Below are positions 40,685 to 45,982 of a DNA stretch of 45,982 nucleotides, in pieces. Position numbers and translations under genes: made by a program. Position 1 is the first letter of the stretch. The number at the start of each line of letters is the position of its first letter. The DNA is taken from contig CANRPE010000006.1 of assembly GCA_947632405.1 (NCBI GenBank), positions 1-45,982 of the forward strand. Reading direction: 5' to 3'. This stretch comes from an uncultured Bacilli bacterium. GTDB taxonomy: Bacteria > Bacillota_I > Bacilli_A > RF39 > UBA660. The notes beneath the pieces are model-generated. The model saw nothing but the letters and a program-made list of their open reading frames with translations. It ran no database searches and was not told the origin of the DNA.

Positions 40685-42151
40685 TTATAAATGTTTTGTT
40701 CTTTGTTTTTGTTGTTTGAATTGACTTTGCATATCTATACTATAAGATGATTTTATTAATTCAATCATTTCATTTAAATTTTCTAAAGATCTTATTAAAT
40801 CTTCTTTTAACTCACTATTAGCTGATACTTTAGCAACAGTATTAACTAATCCATATTGTATAGTGTTTTCTAATGCTTTTGGAGCAATAACTAAACTATC
40901 AATAACTATACCTTTACAGTCTCTTAAACTTCTTTTTACCATAAATTCAATTGTTTGTTCTTGTAATAATTCTTTTGCAGTACATTTATTTTCAGAAAAA
41001 TTACTGATTCCATTTAAACAAATAAATGCTTTTGCCATACTAAATAAAAAATCAGGTGGAACAAATTCATAGTTTAAACAAACATTAATCATATCAATAA
41101 AATAAAAGGTTACATCTTTATCTTTTACATCTCTACAATATTTTTTGCATTCTTCTTTAAAGGATGCTTTTTTTTCTTCATTCATATCACCATAAATAAC
41201 TAACATATCATATAATTTTTCATAGTTTCCAGAATATGCAGTTAAAAAGAATTTTCTACATAATTTAGCATCACTATCACTTAAAACACATAATAATCCC
41301 ATATCTAAGAAACAAATATTACCTTTTTCATCTATACAAATATTGCCACTATGTGGATCACCGTGAAAAACAATTTGTTTGTCATTAAACATAGCCCAAA
41401 AACTAGACCTTATATAACTATTTAGTGCAGTAATAATTATGTTTTTATTTTCTTCTGTTAATTCTGTTTTGTTAACAGTTTTTGTTTTAATAAATTCCAT
41501 AACAATTATATTATCAGTACAATATTCATCATATAATTTAGGAACTTTAATCAATTTTGTATTACTTACTTTCCCATTCACACTATTTGCAAAGTTTTGA
41601 TAAGTTTTAATATTTTCTCTTTCATGTTGAAAATCCGTTTCTTGCTTTATCCATTCCAAATATAAATCTAAGGCATGATCTCCACCTGTAAAATTACTAA
41701 AGTTGACTACTTTACCAAATTTATGAATTATTGTTTTTATTCTTTTTATATCATCATCAATACTATCAGTAATATCCCTCCTTTTTATTTTTATTGCAAC
41801 TTCTTCTCCAGTTTTTAATATTGCTCTATGAACTTGTGATACTGATGCAGAACCGACTGGCTCTTTTTCAATAAAACTAAATATATTGATTAAATCTGTT
41901 CCATATTCTTTTTTTAATATTTCTTCGATTTTATCATAACTAATAGGATTACAATCATCACAAATACTAGATAACGTTTTTCTATCTTCTTCAGTAAATA
42001 AATTACCATAGTTTTGAGTTGCTAATATTTGAGCTAATTTAATATAGACAACTCCCATTTTTTCAGAAAATTCTTTTATCACAATTCCATTATTTTTTCT
42101 AAGAATAAATTTATCAAATAATAATTTTATAATTTGTATATATAACTTCAT
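40685..42151 (-). CDS. UbiB/ABC1-family atypical kinase
   Basis: Protein of 488 residues of the ADCK/UbiB kinase-like family. Seen: IKLAQ at 37-41 (family motif KxGQ, with Ala for Gly), Ala-rich loop EPVGSASVSQVHRA (97-110) that replaces the P-loop, Lys121 in VAIKIK, Glu171 in the helix ETDFQHE, catalytic FHGDPHSGN (262-270) and the metal-binding DMG (283-285). Family members support isoprenoid/quinone lipid metabolism with ATPase activity; the substrate here is unknown. I chose the ATG at 42151 (GAGGGGG upstream) over a TTG at 42169. No C-terminal transmembrane helix is clear. Single gene between the MFS gene and ssrA. Confidence 0.88.
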   Translation of the reverse strand: MKLYIQIIKLLFDKFILRKNNGIVIKEFSEKMGVVYIKLAQILATQNYGNLFTEEDRKTLSSICDDCNPISYDKIEEILKKEYGTDLINIFSFIEKEPVGSASVSQVHRAILKTGEEVAIKIKRRDITDSIDDDIKRIKTIIHKFGKVVNFSNFTGGDHALDLYLEWIKQETDFQHERENIKTYQNFANSVNGKVSNTKLIKVPKLYDEYCTDNIIVMEFIKTKTVNKTELTEENKNIIITALNSYIRSSFWAMFNDKQIVFHGDPHSGNICIDEKGNICFLDMGLLCVLSDSDAKLCRKFFLTAYSGNYEKLYDMLVIYGDMNEEKKASFKEECKKYCRDVKDKDVTFYFIDMINVCLNYEFVPPDFLFSMAKAFICLNGISNFSENKCTAKELLQEQTIEFMVKRSLRDCKGIVIDSLVIAPKALENTIQYGLVNTVAKVSANSELKEDLIRSLENLNEMIELIKSSYSIDMQSQFKQQKQRTKHL

Positions 42152-42374
42152 TTTTAATATCCCCCTCAAAATTAAGTCGATAAGTATTATACTATAAAAT
42201 CATTTTCTTTACTATATTTATCTTTATATTTATAATTATCATAATATTTGCAGTAATTATAATCTTCTTTAATATAACTAAAAATCTGTCATATTTCAGA
42301 CTGAAAGTATATTTAAAATTCAAATAATTTTAACAAATTTTTCATAATTATAATCCATTCTAATACAAATGACT

Positions 42375-42419
42375 ATATTTTAAAACTCGAACTAATCAAA
42401 TAAATTGAAAAGTCCGAGT
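42375..42419 (-). terminator. ssrA terminator
   Basis: Minus strand: ACTCGGACT and AGTTCGAGT pair (G-U in the centre) around a 27-nt AT-rich loop, followed by TTTAAAATA, 11 nt after the CCA end of tmRNA. The stem is nearly identical to that at 30889-30921. Confidence 0.6.
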
Positions 42420-42430
42420 ATCAATCAATC

Positions 42431-42772
42431 TGGTGGAACTGAGGAGAATCGAACTCCTGTCCAAAAATATCAATACATAAACCTCTACAAGTTTAGTTAA
42501 CTAATTAATTTAATTTATCATTCAAGTAGTTAACGACCAAAATAATAAACTAGCCTATTTTATTCATTTTAGCTATAGACATTGCTAAAATATAATCTAC
42601 TAAAATTGAACCTCAAATAGTCTTCGTAGATAAAAGACTAAAAGAAGTGCTTTCTATAATTAAGCGAAAGCTAATTGATTACTGTTTCCAGTTATATTTA
42701 AATTTGCTTGTAACGTAAGCTTACGACTTGCCATCTATGCTTAAATATTCCTGTCGAAACCATATCAGCCCC
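42431..42772 (-). ncRNA. ssrA: transfer-messenger RNA (tmRNA)
   Basis: About 342 nt. The 5' end GGGGCTGATATGGTTTCGAC and the 3' end CCTCAGTTCCACCA pair as the tRNA-like acceptor (two G-U pairs). The 3' part carries the T arm GGACAGGAGTTCGATTCTCC. The resume codon GCA (42705-42707) begins the tag ANLNITGNSNQLAFA, ended by TAA at 42660-42662. Together with SmpB, encoded just upstream, it rescues stalled ribosomes and tags the peptide for proteolysis. The LAFA ending differs from the common LAA end of Bacillus tags and resembles the AFA ending of Mollicutes tags. CCA is encoded. Confidence 0.97.
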
Positions 42773-42794
42773 AGGTGTATATATATGTAGTGGA

Positions 42795-42800
42795 ATTATA
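42795..42800 (-). promoter_or_regulatory. ssrA promoter -10 box
   Basis: Minus strand TATAAT with an extended TGA, about 22 nt upstream of the mature 5' end. The -35 at 17 bp is only TTTCTT. Confidence 0.6.
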
Positions 42801-42847
42801 TCATAAAATTTAAAAAAAAGAAAGTTTTATTTTTTCTATATTAAAAC

Positions 42848-43288
42848 TTAATATCTTTTTTTTAAATCTTTTTCTACGTTTCTTTTTATATCTCTTTCTT
42901 TAATAGCTTCACGCTTATCATAATTTTTCTTACCACGACAAATTCCAAGTTCTACTTTTAATCTATTATTTTTAAAATATAATTTAAGTGGTATTAATGT
43001 ATAACCATATAATTCAATCTTATCTTCTATTTTTTTTATTTCTTTTTTATGTAATAATAATTTCCTAGTTCTAACCTCATTATGATTAAAACTATTTCCT
43101 TCTTTGTAATGTGAAATAAACATATTTAATAAAAAGACTTCATGATTTTTTATAATTCCATAGCTATTTTTAATATTAACAGCACCATCTCTTACTGATT
43201 TTATTTCTGTTCCAGTAAGTTCTATTCCTGCTTCATATATTTCTTCAATAAAATAATCATGTCTTGCTTTTCTATTATAAATTTCCAT
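42848..43288 (-). CDS. smpB: tmRNA-binding protein SmpB
   Basis: Protein of 146 residues, normal length: NRKARHDYFIEEIYEAGIEL at the N-terminus, GTEIKSVRDGAVNIKNSY, and a basic C-terminal tail (KREAIKERDIKRNVEKDLKKRY, shown by its charge pattern) that mimics the codon-anticodon helix. It binds tmRNA and is required for its action. It follows rnr by 31 nt and lies directly upstream of ssrA. A TATAAT-like box lies within the rnr stop region. Confidence 0.97.
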   Translation of the reverse strand: MEIYNRKARHDYFIEEIYEAGIELTGTEIKSVRDGAVNIKNSYGIIKNHEVFLLNMFISHYKEGNSFNHNEVRTRKLLLHKKEIKKIEDKIELYGYTLIPLKLYFKNNRLKVELGICRGKKNYDKREAIKERDIKRNVEKDLKKRY

Positions 43289-43319
43289 TTTATCACTTCC
43301 AATACATGAGTAATTAATA

Positions 43320-45422
43320 TTATACTTTCCTTACTATTTCAAAATCAATCATTTTTTCTTCTTTATTCGCACGAACTACTTTTACAATAACTCTTTCTCC
43401 TATAGTATATTTTATATGACTTCTTTCTCCTGTTAAAGTCATTCTTTCTTCATCATAGTGATAAAAATCATTCATATCTTTAATTGAAACTAATCCTTCA
43501 ATCAAATTATCTAATTCTACAAACATTCCAAAATTAGTAACTGAAGAAATCATTCCTTCAAATTCTTCTCCTATATGTTTTTCCATATATTCAGCCATTT
43601 TCATATCTTCTACTTCTCTTTCACAATCAACAGATGCTTTTTCACGTGAAGAAGAATGTTCTGAAATATAAACTAATTTTTCTTCCCAATGTCTTAATGT
43701 TTCGTTTGATAAATCTTTATTAAATAAATAAGTTCTAAGTAAGCGATGAACTGTTGTATCAGGATATCTTCTAATTGGTGAGGTAAAGTGTGTGTAACAA
43801 TTACTTGCTAAACCATAATGCCCTATATTTTCAGGTTGATATATTGCTTTTTGCATACTTCTAAGTAATAATTCTGATAAAATAGTAAATTCTTCTTTAT
43901 CAGATAAATATTCTATTAATTTTTGCATTGATTTTGGTTTAAAATCTTTTATATCACCCGGGATTTGATAACCTAAAGTACCAATAAATGATAAATAACT
44001 TCTTATTTTTTCTTCTTTTGGTAAATCATGAACACGATAAATAAATGGTAAATTCATAAAATAAATATGCGTTGCAACACATTCATTTGCAGCAATCATG
44101 AAATCTTCAATTAACATTTCGCCTGTTCCTCTATTTCTTAATTCTACGGCTGTTGGAACACAATTTTCATCAACTAATATTTTTGCTTCATCTACTTCAA
44201 AATCAATGTATCCTCTATTTATTTTCATATTTCTTAAAATATCAGCTAATTCCTTCATTAGTTGTAAACTTTTAACATAATCTTGATAGCCTTCTGCTAC
44301 AATATTTTTTTCTAAAATATCATTTACTTTTTTATAAGTCATTTGAATTCTAGATTTAATAACACTAGGAAATATATCATATTTAACTTGTTTTCCATTA
44401 CCGTCAAATTCCATAACACAAGAAATAGCTAAACGATCTACATTTGGATTTAAAGAGCAAATACCATTTGATAATTCATGAGGTAACATTGGAATTACTC
44501 TATCTACTAAATAAACACTTGTTCCTCTTTCCATTGCTTCATTATCTAATGGAGAGCCTTCTTTGACATAATAAGAAACATCTGCTATATGAACACCTAA
44601 TTCATAGTGACCATTATCTAATTTTTTGATTGATATAGCATCATCAATATCTTTTGTATCATCACCATCAATAGTAAATATTTCTTCATTTCTTAAATCT
44701 TTTCTATCTTTAAAATCTTTTTCTACTACTTCCATTGGCATTTTTTTTACTTGTTCTTTTACATCTTCTGGAAATTCAGTATTAATATTATATTTATAAA
44801 CAATTGATAAAATATCAACTCCAGGATCATTTTTATGACCAATTATTTCAACAACTTTACCTTGATATTTATGATTATTTATTTTTTTACCTAATTCTAC
44901 TACTACTTTATGTCCATCTACTGCATTCATAGAATTTTCTTTTTTTACTTCTATCTCAATTTTTATTTTTTTATCATCTAGCGTAACATATCCATTATCT
45001 TTTCTAAAATTAATTTCTCCAATATATCTAGTTACTGGTCTTTTTACAACTCTTAAAATTCTACCTTCTAATTCTTTTGCTACTTTTTTACTAATTAATT
45101 CAACCAATACTATATCTCCATGGATTGCTCCATTGATATTATCTTCACTTATATAAATATCATCTTCCATACCATCTACTTCAACAAAACCAAACCCTTT
45201 TTTATTAACGCGCATTATTCCTTTTTTTAGATGGCTATCTTCTAAAAGCATATATTTATGCTTATTTGTATGATATATAATAATTTCATCCTCTAACTCT
45301 TGTAATGTCTCAGTTAATTTTTTTATTTTGTCAACATCAGTAATTTTTAAAAAATCTTGAATTTCATAAATAGATAATGCCTTATCACTATTTTTTAATA
45401 ATTCTATAATTTTTTCTTTCAT
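43320..45422 (-). CDS. rnr: ribonuclease R
   Basis: 3'-5' exoribonuclease of 700 residues. N-terminal winged-helix region (about 1-60), two cold-shock/OB domains (about 68-230), the RNB catalytic domain with TIDGDDTKDIDDAIS (metal-binding Asp cluster) and HYGLASNCYTHFTSPIRRYPD near its end, then an S1 domain (EEFEGMISSVTNFGMFVELDN). Degrades structured RNA and works with tmRNA/SmpB on defective mRNAs. The order secG - rnr - smpB - ssrA is the Bacilli standard. The basic Lys-rich tail found in some RNase R proteins is missing. Confidence 0.97.
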   Translation of the reverse strand: MKEKIIELLKNSDKALSIYEIQDFLKITDVDKIKKLTETLQELEDEIIIYHTNKHKYMLLEDSHLKKGIMRVNKKGFGFVEVDGMEDDIYISEDNINGAIHGDIVLVELISKKVAKELEGRILRVVKRPVTRYIGEINFRKDNGYVTLDDKKIKIEIEVKKENSMNAVDGHKVVVELGKKINNHKYQGKVVEIIGHKNDPGVDILSIVYKYNINTEFPEDVKEQVKKMPMEVVEKDFKDRKDLRNEEIFTIDGDDTKDIDDAISIKKLDNGHYELGVHIADVSYYVKEGSPLDNEAMERGTSVYLVDRVIPMLPHELSNGICSLNPNVDRLAISCVMEFDGNGKQVKYDIFPSVIKSRIQMTYKKVNDILEKNIVAEGYQDYVKSLQLMKELADILRNMKINRGYIDFEVDEAKILVDENCVPTAVELRNRGTGEMLIEDFMIAANECVATHIYFMNLPFIYRVHDLPKEEKIRSYLSFIGTLGYQIPGDIKDFKPKSMQKLIEYLSDKEEFTILSELLLRSMQKAIYQPENIGHYGLASNCYTHFTSPIRRYPDTTVHRLLRTYLFNKDLSNETLRHWEEKLVYISEHSSSREKASVDCEREVEDMKMAEYMEKHIGEEFEGMISSVTNFGMFVELDNLIEGLVSIKDMNDFYHYDEERMTLTGERSHIKYTIGERVIVKVVRANKEEKMIDFEIVRKV

Positions 45423-45462
45423 TCTAAATCACCTTCATTTTATTCTTATACAATATATTATA

Positions 45463-45495
45463 TAAAAAAAAAGACTAAATGAATAGTCTCTTTTT
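45463..45495 (-). terminator. terminator of secG
   Basis: Minus strand: AGACTA and TAGTCT pair around TTCATT, followed by TTTTTTTTT; it overlaps the secG stop region. Read-through into rnr may be partial. Confidence 0.65.
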
Positions 45496-45713
45496 TAATT
45501 TATAAATGATGCTACTAATGAAATAATAAAAAATGCTAATCCTAAACATAAAGTAATACGACTAATTACAAGTTCAGATCCTCTTTCTTTTCTCTTAGTA
45601 AATAATTCAGAATTTCCACCACTGATTATTTGTGCTGCACTTTCTGCTTTTCCACTTTGTAACAAGACAATAATAATTAATAATATTGATATGATAAGTA
45701 ATGCTGTTTCCAT
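45495..45713 (-). CDS. secG: preprotein translocase subunit SecG
   Basis: Protein of 72 residues with two transmembrane segments (about 3-18 and 50-68). LLQSGKAESAAQIISGGNSELFTKRKERG is the typical cytoplasmic loop, given here by its start LLQSGKAE and end FTKRKERG. It associates with SecYE and helps SecA cycling. It has an AAGGAGG site and a good promoter. Confidence 0.96.
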   Translation of the reverse strand: METALLIISILLIIIVLLQSGKAESAAQIISGGNSELFTKRKERGSELVISRITLCLGLAFFIISLVASFIN

Positions 45714-45742
45714 CGTTTGCCTCCTTGTAAATAACTAGTAAT

Positions 45743-45771
45743 AGTCTAGCATAAAACTTATTTTATTGCAA
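45743..45771 (-). promoter_or_regulatory. secG promoter
   Basis: Minus strand: TTGCAA -35 (45766-45771), 17-bp spacer, TAGACT -10 (45743-45748). Confidence 0.7.
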
Positions 45772-45820
45772 CAAATTTAATCTTTAGAATTTATAAATGT
45801 CTAAATTATATATTAAAAAA

Positions 45821-45982
<162 letters not shown>

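Overview
The window comes from the chromosome of a very AT-rich, spore-forming Firmicute. Ribosomal, SecY/SecG, RNase R-SmpB-tmRNA and CdaA-YbbR modules are in Bacilli/Clostridia order. Spo0A and several spore-coat/cortex-type proteins are present. TGA is used as a stop (for example adk), so the code is standard rather than Mollicutes code 4. The tmRNA tag ends in LAFA, and rpmD (L30) is missing from the spc region. The picture fits an uncultured gut Bacilli/Erysipelotrichia-like lineage, but the lineage is an inference. Nearly all core genes lie on the minus strand.

Region 1 (1-3330): one end of an integrated element. It has an HTH/excisionase-like gene cut by the window edge, a Cro-like gene, an S24 (LexA/CI-type) repressor with its divergent control region, a membrane-anchored HIRAN-domain protein, and a tyrosine integrase next to the 3' end of rpsI. 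A near-identical 36-bp sequence lies in inverted orientation upstream of the excisionase-like gene and of the integrase.

Region 2 (3346-9140): rplM-rpsI with its own promoter and leader. Next comes an SDR - degenerate EcfA-like pair - truA operon, in which EcfT is missing and both ATPases have lost key catalytic residues. A two-gene unit with a transglutaminase-like protein follows.

Region 3 (9112-23430): the S10-spc-alpha ribosomal superoperon, 29 genes from rpsJ to rplQ. It starts at a strong promoter with a folded leader and ends at an intrinsic terminator. rpmJ is present although very short; rpmD is absent.

Region 4 (23456-31912): dinB, an AAA/DUF4143-type ATPase, spo0A with a consensus 0A box upstream, and the unit TM-protein - cdaA - ybbR (c-di-AMP synthesis). 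A promoter plus strong terminator outlines a candidate small RNA of about 165 nt. A divergent peptide deformylase, an unknown 242-aa protein and tRNA-Thr(CGU) follow.

Region 5 (31927-38454): a spore/cell-envelope cluster. It holds a DUF378 membrane protein, two CotF-like coat proteins, a protein with two peptidoglycan-binding domains and four LysM repeats, a divergent SpoIID-like protein, an HExxH metallopeptidase that may have lost its 5' end, a TolA-like coiled-coil envelope protein and a Cys-His-Asp transglutaminase/protease-like protein.

Region 6 (38545-45982): a phosphoglycerate-mutase-family phosphatase, an MFS transporter, a UbiB/ABC1-family kinase, then ssrA (tmRNA), smpB, rnr, secG and the 3' end of eno, which is the usual trans-translation/RNA-decay neighbourhood.
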